From Candidatus Zhuqueibacterota bacterium (GTDB lineage: Bacteria > Zhuqueibacterota > Zhuqueibacteria > Oceanimicrobiales > Oceanimicrobiaceae), in the NCBI GenBank assembly GCA_029261995.1, contig JAJDAF010000041.1, forward strand, positions 1 through 64,000: a stretch of 64,000 nucleotides of DNA. The letters run 5' to 3'. The stretch's first letter is position 1. Each line of letters begins with the position of its first letter. Below the pieces are notes generated by a model that saw only the letters and a list, made by a program, of their open reading frames with translations, made no database searches and had not been told where the DNA came from. Position numbers and translations under genes: made by a program. Below, one piece after another: positions 34,852-43,637 of this stretch.

Positions 34852-34867
34852 TGGCATGTGCTTTGAA
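34852..34867 (+). promoter_or_regulatory. Possible sigma-54 promoter upstream of histidine kinase
   Basis: TGGCATGTGCTTTGAA: the -24 element TGGCA is intact and the spacing to TTG is right, but the invariant -12 GC reads GA. It overlaps an inverted repeat ATGCC...GGCAT (34843-34857), and would start transcription about 30 nt before ATG 34909. It lies directly after the sigma-54 activator gene. Weak. Confidence 0.25.
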
Positions 34868-34908
34868 TGTCGCTGTCGCAGAGTCTCACAAATTAATAGG
34901 GAAAACAA

Positions 34909-35721
34909 ATGTGGTGGGAAACGAAGAAGCATCATCCTCTAACCGAAAGAGTCGAGCGGCGCCAGAAGGCTTTTTGCAACATGAATGGGCACAGTATCGC
35001 AGGAAGCATTGCGCATGACCTGAACAATTTCCTGACCGTCATACTCTGCAATGTTGAATTCATTCTTCTCCAGACCAAGGACGACAACCCTGTGCGCAGC
35101 GAGCTGCAGGGCATCGACAACGCTGCCCAGATCGCAAGCCGATTGACGACTCAGCTCGCCCTGGTCAACCACATGCCTGCTCGCGAACCCGCCCAGGTTG
35201 ATTTGAACGCAGTGGTCAACGACGCCCTTGGCATGGTTCGCCGCATCGCTGGAAAGCGAATCGAACTGGTGACCAGGCTGGACAAGAACATGCACCCGGT
35301 CAAGATCGTGACAGACCAGATTCACCGGGTGCTACTCAATCTGGCCATAAATGCGCGCGATGCCATGCCCAATGGCGGGCAATTGATCTTCGAGATTCGA
35401 AATCTGATGCTAGACGATGATGCGGTGCGCAAACCAGGTAGCAGCAATGAAGCGACACGAAATCGAGGCGAGCGGCCATACGTCAAACTGAGTGTGTCGG
35501 ACACGGGATTCGGCATGGACCAAGATGTTCAAGAGCATGCCTTTGAACCCAATTTTACGTGCAAGCCGGTTGGACACGGCACGGGACTCGGTCTCTCGCT
35601 GGTCTCCGAAATCGTGCGCAAACATGGGGGCTTCATTTCGCTAAAAAGCGAATGCGGCAACGGCACGACCTTTGATATCTACTTGCCGGCGGCATCGAAT
35701 GGAGCGTGGGATCGCCTCTGA
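34909..35721 (+). CDS. Soluble histidine kinase core
   Basis: A 270-residue kinase with no membrane segment and no sensor domain. H-box SIAHDLNNFLTVI with the phospho-acceptor His near residue 36, N-box LNLAINARDAMPNGG, and G-boxes VSDTGFGM and HGTGLGLSLVSEIV with GTTFDIYLP at the end. The HDLNN form is that of HWE/NtrB-like hybrid-partner kinases. The input is likely through protein contact. It lies 207 bp after the sigma-54 activator in the same direction and may be its partner, although that activator has no receiver domain. No obvious receiver protein follows. Confidence 0.88.
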   Translation: MWWETKKHHPLTERVERRQKAFCNMNGHSIAGSIAHDLNNFLTVILCNVEFILLQTKDDNPVRSELQGIDNAAQIASRLTTQLALVNHMPAREPAQVDLNAVVNDALGMVRRIAGKRIELVTRLDKNMHPVKIVTDQIHRVLLNLAINARDAMPNGGQLIFEIRNLMLDDDAVRKPGSSNEATRNRGERPYVKLSVSDTGFGMDQDVQEHAFEPNFTCKPVGHGTGLGLSLVSEIVRKHGGFISLKSECGNGTTFDIYLPAASNGAWDRL

Positions 35722-35783
35722 ACCGCGCAGCTTCAAGGGTGCAGTGACCAAGAATTTGAAACCAGTCCACGGACACGGAACGC

Positions 35784-36029
35784 ATGACCATGATTCGCTT
35801 TACATGCCAGGCCTGTCACAAAAGATTCAAGGTGCTGCCCGATGCCGCCGGCCAAGCATTTACCTGCACGGTCTGTGGTACGAAGTTACGAATTCCGGCG
35901 CCGACCACTGAAGCACGTTCAATTCACCTGGTTTGCCCTGCATGCAAGACCAGGTTCAAAGTCAAGCTTGACAAACGCGGCAGGTCAATCAAATGCCGTG
36001 TCTGTGACCACTCGGTTGCCGTTCCGTAG
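35784..36029 (+). CDS. Double zinc-ribbon small protein
   Basis: An 81-residue protein with two tandem zinc ribbons: FTCQACHKRFKV with FTCTVCGTKLRI, and LVCPACKTRFKV with IKCRVCDHSVAV. Each ribbon has two C-x-x-C knuckles separated by about 17 residues. ATG 35784 is used; the ATG two codons later is equivalent. A nucleic-acid or protein-binding adaptor is likely; no enzyme domain. It lies between the kinase and another zinc-ribbon gene, all in one direction. Confidence 0.75.
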   Translation: MTMIRFTCQACHKRFKVLPDAAGQAFTCTVCGTKLRIPAPTTEARSIHLVCPACKTRFKVKLDKRGRSIKCRVCDHSVAVP

Positions 36030-36099
36030 CGTTCCGGGGATTCGATTCGACTCATAAGCAGTGCCATCGACCTGCAAGACAACCAATCAACAGGGAACT

Positions 36100-36288
36100 A
36101 TGCGACTCCATATCAAGTGTGCTAAGTGCAGCCATGTCAATGCCCTGGGGCTGGATGACTTGTTGGGCAAATTCGCTGTCTGTGCGGCTTGCGGCGCCCT
36201 GGTCAAGATTGGCAAAGAAGAACAGGATGACTCCAGCCGTGACGACCGGACGGCGCGACCGGAGAACGACGAAGAGAGTTTCGGGTAG
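36100..36288 (+). CDS. Small zinc-ribbon protein
   Basis: A 62-residue protein, MRLHIKCAKCSHVNALGLDD, then FAVCAACGALVKIGKEE and an acidic disordered tail (DDSSRDDRTARPENDEESFG). One ribbon made of two C-x-x-C knuckles. AGGGA lies just before ATG 36100. Transcribed with the preceding double-ribbon gene; precedes the MscS channel by 110 bp. Role unknown. Confidence 0.7.
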   Translation: MRLHIKCAKCSHVNALGLDDLLGKFAVCAACGALVKIGKEEQDDSSRDDRTARPENDEESFG

Positions 36289-36397
36289 ACCCGCTCAGTT
36301 CATGAAGCCGCTCCTTTGCGATGCGTTCATCTGGATAGTCCCATCAGCCGTTCGTGAAGGGGCGCTTCATGTTCATTTTCAATCTTAAGGAGGTTTA

Positions 36398-37210
36398 ATG
36401 AATGTTCAACAATTGACAGACAGTGCAAAAGGCTTTTTGCTAACACACGGATTGGATTTCCTGATGGCGATCCTAACCCTGATTATTGGTCTCTGGATCA
36501 TCCGGATCATCGGCAGATTGTTTGGCAAAGCGCTCGACAAGAGCCGCGTCGATGAGTCGCTGCGGCGTTTCTTTGTCAGTATGCTGAGCGTGCTTCTCAA
36601 AGTGCTGCTGCTGGTCAGCGTTGCCTCAATGATCGGCATCCAGACCACCTCATTTGTGGCGATTATCGGTGCGGCCGGTCTGGCCGTGGGTCTGGCCCTG
36701 CAAGGTAGCCTGGCGAATTTCGCCGGCGGCGTGCTGATTCTGCTTTTCAAGCCCTACAAGCTTGGCGATTTTGTCGATGCCCAGGGAGTAACCGGCACCG
36801 TCAAGGAAATCCAGGTCTTCAATACTGTGCTCAAAACTGGCGACAACAAATCCGTCATCATTCCCAACGGCGCGATTTCCAATGGTATCATCACCAACTT
36901 TTCCGCGGAAGGCACTCGACGGGTCGATATGGTGTTTGGCATCGGGTACGGCGACGACATTCAGCAGGCGCGCGACGTCCTCAAACGATTGGTGGCGGAA
37001 GACGAGCGTATCATGGACGCGCCGGCGCCTTTGATTGCGGTTGCAGAACTGGCGGACAGCTCCGTCAACTTCGCGGTCCGCGTCTGGGCGAAATCGGGCG
37101 ACTACTGGGGCGTCTATTTCGATATGCAGGAAAAAGTTAAACTGGCCTTCGACCAGGCCAAGATCTCCATCCCGTTTCCGCAACGGGATGTGCATGTTTT
37201 CAATCAGTAA
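36398..37210 (+). CDS. mscS: Small-conductance mechanosensitive channel MscS family
   Basis: A 270-residue channel close to E. coli MscS in length (286). Three membrane helices: residues 18-38, 60-85, and the pore-lining TM3 with Gly/Ala packing (IGAAGLAVGLALQGSLANFAGGVLILL). Then the beta domain (GDFVDAQGVTGTVKEIQVFNTVLKTGDNKSVIIPNG) and the C-terminal alpha/beta cage ending in FPQRDVHVF. It opens under hypo-osmotic shock. A strong AAGGAGG lies 6 nt before ATG 36398. Followed by a clear terminator at 37251, so it is the last gene of its transcript. Confidence 0.95.
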   Translation: MNVQQLTDSAKGFLLTHGLDFLMAILTLIIGLWIIRIIGRLFGKALDKSRVDESLRRFFVSMLSVLLKVLLLVSVASMIGIQTTSFVAIIGAAGLAVGLALQGSLANFAGGVLILLFKPYKLGDFVDAQGVTGTVKEIQVFNTVLKTGDNKSVIIPNGAISNGIITNFSAEGTRRVDMVFGIGYGDDIQQARDVLKRLVAEDERIMDAPAPLIAVAELADSSVNFAVRVWAKSGDYWGVYFDMQEKVKLAFDQAKISIPFPQRDVHVFNQ

Positions 37211-37250
37211 GTGCAGGGGGCTGTCTCCCCTGGCTCCTTGCCAATCCAAT

Positions 37251-37284
37251 GCCACCGGCAAGTTGATTTTGCCGGTGGCGTTTT
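37251..37284 (+). terminator. Terminator after mscS
   Basis: An 11-bp stem GCCACCGGCAA (37251-37261) / TTGCCGGTGGC (37269-37279), 7-nt loop, followed by GTTTTCTTT. A classical intrinsic terminator 40 bp past the mscS stop. Confidence 0.9.
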
Positions 37285-37500
37285 CTTTCCCCGCGCTGGA
37301 GGCAGCTTGATTTTGGTGGAATATTTCCGACAGCTTTGCCGTAATACTATTTAATCAACCCGCCAGACGCCTCAGGATTGTTCAGTTTAGGCACGCACAT
37401 TACGTCGTGCCGATTTTTCCCATCGTCTTATTGTCATTTCGGAATCCGCCCTCCGAGTGCATGAAGTGAATCGCCCGCTGCCGGCTGAAAGGAGTTCGCC

Positions 37501-39906
37501 TTGTTCAAAAACTACGTGAAAGTCGCTGTCCGCAACCTCTTGAAACACAAAACCTATTCGTTGCTCAATTTGTCCGGCCTGGCGCTTGGCGTCGCCTGCA
37601 GCATCCTGATCTTACTCTGGATTCAGGATGAGTTGAGTTACGACCGGCATTTTCAGGAATCGGACCGCATCTACCGCTTGAATGTCGAGTACACCATCGG
37701 CAACAAAGTCGACCAGTACGCCAACGTGCCACGGCCATTGGGCCCGACGTTGCAACGGGATTTTCCGGAAGTCGAACAAGCCGCCCGCGTTCGTAAAATC
37801 AGCGGTTTGACTTCAGACACCGTTCTCCTGCGTGATGCAGAAACGCCCGACCGCGAAGTCGAAGAAGAACTGGTGTTCTGGGCGGATTCGACATTCTTCA
37901 GTGTCTTTCAGCACGATTTCCTGCAGGGCAGGCCCGAATCTGCCCTCAACGCGCGCGGAACGGCCGTCGTCACCCGCCGCTTTGCACACAGGCTCTTCGG
38001 CGACCAGCCGCCGCTCAACCGCACCTTTACCCTGAACGACGACCAGACCTTTCGCATAACCGGCGTCATCGCCGACCCGCCGGAGCAGACCCATCTGAGA
38101 TTCGAGGTGCTGCTTTCCTGGGCCACCTTTCACACCGAGCGCGACCTGACCCGCTGGCTTGGCGGCCACGTCTTCACCTATCTTCTGTTGCAGAAGAATC
38201 CCGACCTCGATGCCTTTCTGGCAAAGTGGCCGGCCTTCTTCGCAAAATACATGAAGCCGACTTTCGACCAAATCGGCGGGTCCTGCCGTTTGATGGTGCA
38301 GCCGCTTGCCGACATCCATCTGCGCTCGCGCCTGCAGTGGGAAGTCGCGCAAAATGGCAACATTGTTTATGTCTACGTCTTCCTTGCGGTCGGCCTGTTC
38401 ATCCTCGTGATTGCCTGCATCAACTACATGAATCTCGCCACCGCCCGCTCTGCCCGGCGCTCCAGCGAGGTCGGCATCCGCAAGGTGTTTGGCGCGCCGC
38501 GCCATGTGCTGGTGCGACAGTTTCTCAACGAGTCCGCGGTTTATGCTGTTCTGTCCGTGGGCCTCGGTTTGTTGATTGCGCTCGCTCTGCTACCCTATTT
38601 CAACCAATTCACCGGCAAGCACATGGCGTTGGCGCCGTTTGCGAATCCACTGTTGTTTTTGGGACTTGCCGCGATCACGGTGTTTGTCGCTCTGTTCTCA
38701 GGCTCTTACCCCGCGCTCTACCTTTCTGCCATTTTGCCGGTCCGCGCGCTGCGGGCGCACGAATCCACCGGCGCCTCGCGATCTTTGCTGCGGCGGGTCC
38801 TGGTGGTTTGCCAGTTCGCCATCTCTATCATCATCATCGCGGGGACAGGCGTCGTGCGCGACCAGTTGCAATACGCGCGTCAGAAGGACCTGGGATTCAA
38901 CAAAGACCACATCTGCGTCGTCACGTTGCGCGAGTCTGTTGAGCCGGGCCGGATTCCGGCGATCAAGTCAGAGCTGCTGCAACACCCCGCCATTTTACAG
39001 GCCGCGACTTCCTACGATATTCCCGGCGCCGCACTCAATCACACCGCCCTCGAAATCGAAACCGCCGACGGCGAGTGGCAACAGCAGCCGATTCAATTCA
39101 TGCAGATCGACCACGACTTCATCGAACTCATGCAAATGGAAATCCAGGCCGGGCGAAACTTTGAGCGTGGCCGCACCACCGATTCCACGCAATCCGTGCT
39201 CATCAACCAGGCTGCCGTCGCGAAATTCGGGCTGCGAAATCCGGTTGGCAAGCGCGTCCGCTTCGGACCCGAAGACGTCTATTCCGTCGTCGGTGTGGTC
39301 AACGACATTCACATGGATTCCTTCCGCGCCGCCATCGAACCCGTGGTCATGTTCTTGCCGGAACGCGCGGGGGGTAAACTCTACCTCAGAATGCATGGCG
39401 AGACCATCGACCAGGCGCTGGCCTTCTTGCAGGAAAAGTGGCCGACCTACGACGCGACCTTCCCGCTAGACTATGTTTTCCTCGATGCCTACTTCTACAA
39501 AGTGCACGAGTCTGACCAGAAGCTTTTCCAGATGTTCGGCGACTTTTCGCTTGTGGCTATTTTGATTTCCTGCCTCGGCTTGTTTGGACTGGCCTCTTTC
39601 AGCACGGCGCAGCGCACAAAGGAGATCGGTGTGCGCAAGGTGCTGGGCGCCTCGGTTGGCAGCGTGGTGTTGACCGTCGTCCGCGAGTTCATCACGCTGA
39701 TGCTGGTCTCCATGCTGGTGGCCTGGCCAATCGCCTACTTTGTGATGAATCGCTGGCTGCAGGATTTCGCTTACCGCGTCGAGTTGCGACCCGAAACCTT
39801 TCTGCTGGCTGGCGCCGCGGCCCTGATCGTCGCGCTGCTGACCATCAGCTTCCAGTCCATCAAAGCTGCGCTGGCGAATCCGGTGACTTCGTTGCGCTAT
39901 GAGTGA
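37501..39906 (+). CDS. MacB/FtsX-type ABC transporter permease
   Basis: An 801-residue permease with TTG start at 37501 (AAAGGAG 6 nt upstream, no ATG nearby). One membrane helix at residues ~17-40 (KTYSLLNLSGLALGVACSI), a MacB periplasmic core domain (~55-250), three helices near 290-420, a second periplasmic domain, and three C-terminal helices (SCLGLFGLASFSTAQRTKEIGVRKVLGAS, then ITLMLVSMLVAWPIAYFV). It is the double FtsX-permease form common in Bacteroidota-like bacteria, where the ATPase gene is elsewhere. No ATPase is adjacent. Paralog at 54999. Confidence 0.9.
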   Translation: MFKNYVKVAVRNLLKHKTYSLLNLSGLALGVACSILILLWIQDELSYDRHFQESDRIYRLNVEYTIGNKVDQYANVPRPLGPTLQRDFPEVEQAARVRKISGLTSDTVLLRDAETPDREVEEELVFWADSTFFSVFQHDFLQGRPESALNARGTAVVTRRFAHRLFGDQPPLNRTFTLNDDQTFRITGVIADPPEQTHLRFEVLLSWATFHTERDLTRWLGGHVFTYLLLQKNPDLDAFLAKWPAFFAKYMKPTFDQIGGSCRLMVQPLADIHLRSRLQWEVAQNGNIVYVYVFLAVGLFILVIACINYMNLATARSARRSSEVGIRKVFGAPRHVLVRQFLNESAVYAVLSVGLGLLIALALLPYFNQFTGKHMALAPFANPLLFLGLAAITVFVALFSGSYPALYLSAILPVRALRAHESTGASRSLLRRVLVVCQFAISIIIIAGTGVVRDQLQYARQKDLGFNKDHICVVTLRESVEPGRIPAIKSELLQHPAILQAATSYDIPGAALNHTALEIETADGEWQQQPIQFMQIDHDFIELMQMEIQAGRNFERGRTTDSTQSVLINQAAVAKFGLRNPVGKRVRFGPEDVYSVVGVVNDIHMDSFRAAIEPVVMFLPERAGGKLYLRMHGETIDQALAFLQEKWPTYDATFPLDYVFLDAYFYKVHESDQKLFQMFGDFSLVAILISCLGLFGLASFSTAQRTKEIGVRKVLGASVGSVVLTVVREFITLMLVSMLVAWPIAYFVMNRWLQDFAYRVELRPETFLLAGAAALIVALLTISFQSIKAALANPVTSLRYE

Positions 39907-39961
39907 AGCAGGCCTAGTGAGGGACTGGCGATGCTAATCGAGCTGTCATTCTCTGCAAAGA

Positions 39962-39994
39962 AAACCTGCCAGGTTTCCCAAACCTGGCAGGTTT
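39962..39994. repeat. Palindromic repeat next to coiled-coil gene remnant
   Basis: Perfect 15-bp arms AAACCTGCCAGGTTT (39962-39976) and AAACCTGGCAGGTTT (39980-39994), loop CCC. It follows the remnant of the coiled-coil gene on the minus strand in the same order and spacing as after copies A and B. Confidence 0.9.
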
Positions 39995-40041
39995 AAGATG
40001 TAAACCACAACCTCAAACTATTACGACTCAGCGGGCGTTGT

Positions 40042-40115
40042 CTATTCGCTTACCACCGGCTCCTCTTCTTCATTGACCACCGTCACATGAGTTCCCGGCC
40101 TGTCCGCAAATCGCC
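40042..40115 (-). pseudogene. Truncated third copy of coiled-coil gene (3' end)
   Basis: Read on the minus strand, 40115-40042 encodes RRRFADRPGTHVTVVNEEEE and then PVVSE and a TAG stop, matching the last ~24 residues of copies A and B (RRRFADRSGTHVTVVN). Upstream similarity is lost within about 20 bp. Sequence past the stop also aligns with copy B (TAGTTTGAGG..., then the palindrome). So it is a 3'-fragment of a copy in opposite orientation, left by deletion. Confidence 0.85.
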
Positions 40116-40303
40116 TGCGGCCGCACATCAGCCAGCCTTCCCATCACGCCGAAATTCCTGCTTGTGTTTCATAACTTTAACAATTACCTTTCCCGTTCCA
40201 TGCACCACCCAATCCCGGTAGAATAAGAGTTGGAATAGGTCAAAACTTTTTTCGCTTTTTATATAGATACCGCAAGATAGGAGTTAAACACTTCGAGAAT
40301 CAC

Positions 40304-40337
40304 AAGTCCACATCTTGAAGCAGGATGTGGACTTTTT
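40304..40337 (+). promoter_or_regulatory. Hairpin with T-run upstream of TonB receptor
   Basis: A perfect 11-bp stem AAGTCCACATC (40304-40314) / GATGTGGACTT (40324-40334), 9-nt loop, then TTT. It lies 120 bp before the receptor ATG. It looks like an intrinsic terminator on the plus strand, but no gene precedes it on that strand after 39906, so an attenuator or the end of a small RNA is possible. Confidence 0.6.
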
Positions 40338-40457
40338 GCACCTGAGAATCGAAAATGTCTATCATTCATTAACTTCGGAGGTTGATTCGGTCGTCATGCT
40401 TGAGCGGGCCGGTAGTTCCGGCCTGGGTTTGATTAACTTTAATAGCGAGGGAGTACC

Positions 40458-43223
40458 ATGATGAAGAACACGTCGATTTCCATTGGCAGTAGCCGCGGGC
40501 TAGCATTTGCCGTGCTGTTAACATTTCTGCTATCAGCAGGCTTAACTGCGCCAGCAATGGCTCAAGAGCAGAGCATTACGGGAGTTATCACTTCCGCTGA
40601 GGATAATTCACCCTTACCCGGAGCAAATATTGTAGTCAAGGGTACGAATCGCGGCACCTCCACCGCCCCTGATGGCACGTTCACGTTGACCGTGCCATCG
40701 GGTAGGACAACGCTGGTCATCTCCTATATTGGATTCAAGCAGCAGGAAGTAGAGCTGGACGGCCGAGAAAGTCTTAACATTGCTATGGCAGTCAACATCG
40801 AAGAGATGGGCGTTGTCACGGTGGTTGGCTCCAGAAATGCCAACCGAACTGTGCTCAACACACCCGTGCCGGTTGATATTCTCGATGTCCGGGCTTTGCA
40901 GCAATTGGCGCCGCAAGTCGATGTCAATCAAATCCTGACTTATGTTGCGCCTTCCTTCAACTCAACCCGCCAGTCTTCCGCCGATGGCACCGAGCATATC
41001 GACCCGGCATCATTGCGGGGACTCGGTCCGGACCAGGTGCTGGTGCTCATCAACGGCAAACGCCGGCACAATACTTCTCTGGTGAACAATCAGCAGACGG
41101 TCGGCAACGGCTCCGTCGGCACCGACTTGAATGCCATCCCCACCTTCGCCATCGAGAGAATCGAAGTGCTGCGCGATGGCGCTTCGGCGCAATATGGTTC
41201 CGATGCCATCGCCGGTGTCATCAATATCGTGCTGAAGTCTAACGTCGATCAAGGCGCCAGCAGCCTGACCGCCGGCACTTCAACCGAAGGCGATGGCGAG
41301 ACTGTTCAGTACAATGCAAACTACGGCTTCAGGATCGGGAAGAGTGGTTTTTTCAATATCACCGGCGAGTATCTGCAGCGGCAGCGCACCAACCGGACTC
41401 AAAACCACAACCTGGTTATTTTCGACCAATCCGAGTTTGGCAATTTCTTTGCCTATGACTTCAGCAATGATAACGCGCGCGCTATCGATGACCAAATTCT
41501 GGCTGAACGCGGCTTGAGCAGAGATGATTTCGATTTCAGGGTCGGCGATGCAAGAATCGAGAATGGCGGCGTTTTCTTCAATGCCATGCTGCCCTTGAAC
41601 AACGGTGCGGAGATTTACGGCTTTGGTGGCCTGAGTTACCGCGAAGGCCGTGGGGCCGGCTTTCGCAGACTGCCCAGCGACCTCGGTAGCAACGTTGCGA
41701 GTATTTTCCCGAACGGCTTTCAACCCGAAACCCAGTCCAATATTCTGGATAAATCCATCGTTGTCGGTTTGCGCGGCAACCTCAAAGGCTGGGATGTGGA
41801 TTTGAGCAATACGTTTGGCAGCAACCGTTTTGATTTCACGGTCAACAACACAGTGAACCCCTCCCTGGCTGACCAGAGCCCCACAAGTTTCGAGGCCGGC
41901 GGTCACGAGTTCAGCCAGAACACCACCAACCTGGACTTCACCCGCTACTATAACAAGCCGTTTGATGGTGCAATCTCGGGCCTCAATATTGCCGTCGGCG
42001 CCGAATTCCGGTTGGACCAATACCAGATTCATGCCGGCGAGGAAGGTTCCTACCGCAACTTCGGCATCGTCGATCAAATCGTCGATGGCGAGGTGGTGAA
42101 GGTGGATGTTCTGGGAGTTGGCGGTGGCGCGCAATCGTTCCCGGGCTTCCGCCCCGAGAACGAAGTCGACCGTTTCAGGAACAATGTTGCCGGCTACGCT
42201 GATGTCGAAGTCGATTTCACCGACAAGTTCTTGCTCGCGGGAGCGGTACGTTTAGAGGACTACAGTGATTTCGGAGAAACCATCAACGGCAAGTTGGCGG
42301 CCCGGGTCAGCCCATCCAACCGTTTTGCTTTGCGTGGTGCGGTCAGCAGTGGCTTTCGCGCGCCTTCCCTGCACCAGTCCTTTTTTAACACGGTAACCGT
42401 AGATATCGTGGATGGCCGTTTGGTCGATACCGGCGTGTTCAGAAATGACAGCAGGCTCGCCCAGTTCATCGGCATTCCTAAGCTGAAGGAAGAAACCTCA
42501 GTCAGCGTCAGCGCTGGCTTTACCGCAAATCTGCTCGATAATCTCACCCTCTCCGTGGACGGCTATCTCGTTAATGTCGATGACCGCATTGTGCTGACCG
42601 GCGCTTTCGGCAATGATCCATTCGGAGATCCGGTCCCGGAACTGGTTGCGTTGTTTCAGCAGGTTGGCGCCACCAGCGGACGTTTCTTCACCAACGCAGT
42701 TGACACGGAGACCAAGGGCCTCGATATTGTCGCGACCTACGACTTGCGCTCCGGGCAAAACAAATTCCGGTTTTCGCTGGCTGCCAACTTCAACGACAAC
42801 GAAGTGCAGGACAAGCTCAACATCCCGGCGGCCCTGGTTGGACAGGAAGACATTTATTTCGGGCCGCAGGAACGCAGTCTGATTGAGACCAACAATCCTG
42901 ACACAAAGGTCAACTTCACTGCCGACTACAGCCTGAAGAAATTTTCGGCGCTGGTCAGAAACGTTTATTTCGGCGAAGTGACGCGTGACGGTTTTCCATT
43001 CGGCATCTCACAAAAACACGATGCCAAGATTGTCACGGATGTCAGCCTGTCCTACGACCTGTCGTCTAATTTGAGTGTTACGGTCGGCGGCAATAATGTT
43101 TTCGATGTGCTGCCGGATGAGCAGGCCTTTGAAAACAGTTTCTTTGGCGTCTTCAAGTACGCGCCCGTACAGCAAGGTTACAATGGCTCTTACTTCTTCG
43201 GGCGACTTGCCGTGAAGTTGTAA
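40458..43223 (+). CDS. TonB-dependent outer-membrane receptor
   Basis: A 921-residue receptor. Signal peptide (1-~34), then a CarboxypepD-regulatory-like domain (ITGVITSAEDNSPLPGANIVVKG, residues ~40-120), a plug domain (VPVDILDVRALQQLAPQVDV, VLVLINGKRRHNTSLVNNQ, IERIEVLRDGASAQYGSDAIAG), and a 22-strand barrel to the C-terminus (VTVGGNNVFDVLPDEQ, SYFFGRLAVKL). The first domain is typical of Bacteroidota-like receptors. It imports a bulky substrate using TonB energy; no SusD partner or binding protein is adjacent, so the ligand is unknown. GAGGGAG lies 4 nt before ATG 40458. Confidence 0.94.
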   Translation: MMKNTSISIGSSRGLAFAVLLTFLLSAGLTAPAMAQEQSITGVITSAEDNSPLPGANIVVKGTNRGTSTAPDGTFTLTVPSGRTTLVISYIGFKQQEVELDGRESLNIAMAVNIEEMGVVTVVGSRNANRTVLNTPVPVDILDVRALQQLAPQVDVNQILTYVAPSFNSTRQSSADGTEHIDPASLRGLGPDQVLVLINGKRRHNTSLVNNQQTVGNGSVGTDLNAIPTFAIERIEVLRDGASAQYGSDAIAGVINIVLKSNVDQGASSLTAGTSTEGDGETVQYNANYGFRIGKSGFFNITGEYLQRQRTNRTQNHNLVIFDQSEFGNFFAYDFSNDNARAIDDQILAERGLSRDDFDFRVGDARIENGGVFFNAMLPLNNGAEIYGFGGLSYREGRGAGFRRLPSDLGSNVASIFPNGFQPETQSNILDKSIVVGLRGNLKGWDVDLSNTFGSNRFDFTVNNTVNPSLADQSPTSFEAGGHEFSQNTTNLDFTRYYNKPFDGAISGLNIAVGAEFRLDQYQIHAGEEGSYRNFGIVDQIVDGEVVKVDVLGVGGGAQSFPGFRPENEVDRFRNNVAGYADVEVDFTDKFLLAGAVRLEDYSDFGETINGKLAARVSPSNRFALRGAVSSGFRAPSLHQSFFNTVTVDIVDGRLVDTGVFRNDSRLAQFIGIPKLKEETSVSVSAGFTANLLDNLTLSVDGYLVNVDDRIVLTGAFGNDPFGDPVPELVALFQQVGATSGRFFTNAVDTETKGLDIVATYDLRSGQNKFRFSLAANFNDNEVQDKLNIPAALVGQEDIYFGPQERSLIETNNPDTKVNFTADYSLKKFSALVRNVYFGEVTRDGFPFGISQKHDAKIVTDVSLSYDLSSNLSVTVGGNNVFDVLPDEQAFENSFFGVFKYAPVQQGYNGSYFFGRLAVKL

Positions 43224-43249
43224 TCTTAGAAAAGCAACATGCAATGAGA

Positions 43250-43283
43250 AAGGGCCATCTCCGGTTGCGGAGATGCCCCTTTT
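43250..43283 (+). terminator. Terminator after TonB receptor
   Basis: A hairpin AAGGGCCATCTCC / GGAGATGCCCCTT with one mismatch and a 6-nt loop, ending in TTTT, about 27 bp after the receptor stop. Confidence 0.85.
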
Positions 43284-43347
43284 GATTTGGGTGCAGGTTT
43301 GACTTTACGCAAATTTGCATTTGAAATTCAAAAGCCAAAGAACCAAA

Positions 43348-43620
43348 ACCACGGATGTCGCAGATTGCCTGGCGCGGCCAAGGCCGCAACCAAAGATTTT
43401 TGAGACTCGCCACGGATTTTCACTGATGTCTGAGGGCTTGTTGCGAAAACAATTCGGACGCTTTTTTTGTTGAAAGAAATTGCATTAAGAGCCTCACCGA
43501 ACAAATCCGTGGCTCCAAAACTTTGCCCGAAAAACACAGTTTTGCAGGTTTGTGGTACGGATTCTTCTGTGCACTCCAGAAATTTGTAAAAAATCCGTGT
43601 AATCTGTGGTTCATCTTTAG
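43348..43620. repeat. Cluster of ACGGAT/ATCCGT dispersed repeats
   Basis: Three related motifs: ACCACGGATGTCGCAGATT at 43348, CCACGGATTTTCACTGATG at 43410, and inverted AAATCCGTGTAATCTGTGG at 43591. Such sequences recur between genes in many bacteria; origin unknown. Confidence 0.6.
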
Positions 43621-43637
43621 ACCTGGCAGGTCTGGCC

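Larger units (their letters stand above)
39907..40457. other. Intergenic region with gene remnant and hairpin
   Basis: 550 bp. It carries the palindrome at 39962-39994, the truncated third copy of the coiled-coil gene (minus strand, 40042-40115), and the hairpin at 40304-40337, each listed separately. The rest, about 40116-40300, is AT-rich and presumably contains the receptor promoter. Confidence 0.5.
43224..43637. other. Intergenic region with terminator and repeats
   Basis: 414 bp. It holds the terminator at 43250, ACGGAT-type dispersed repeats (43348-43620) and a single palindrome half-site at 43619-43633. Frames on the minus strand cross these repeats without family features. Confidence 0.5.
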
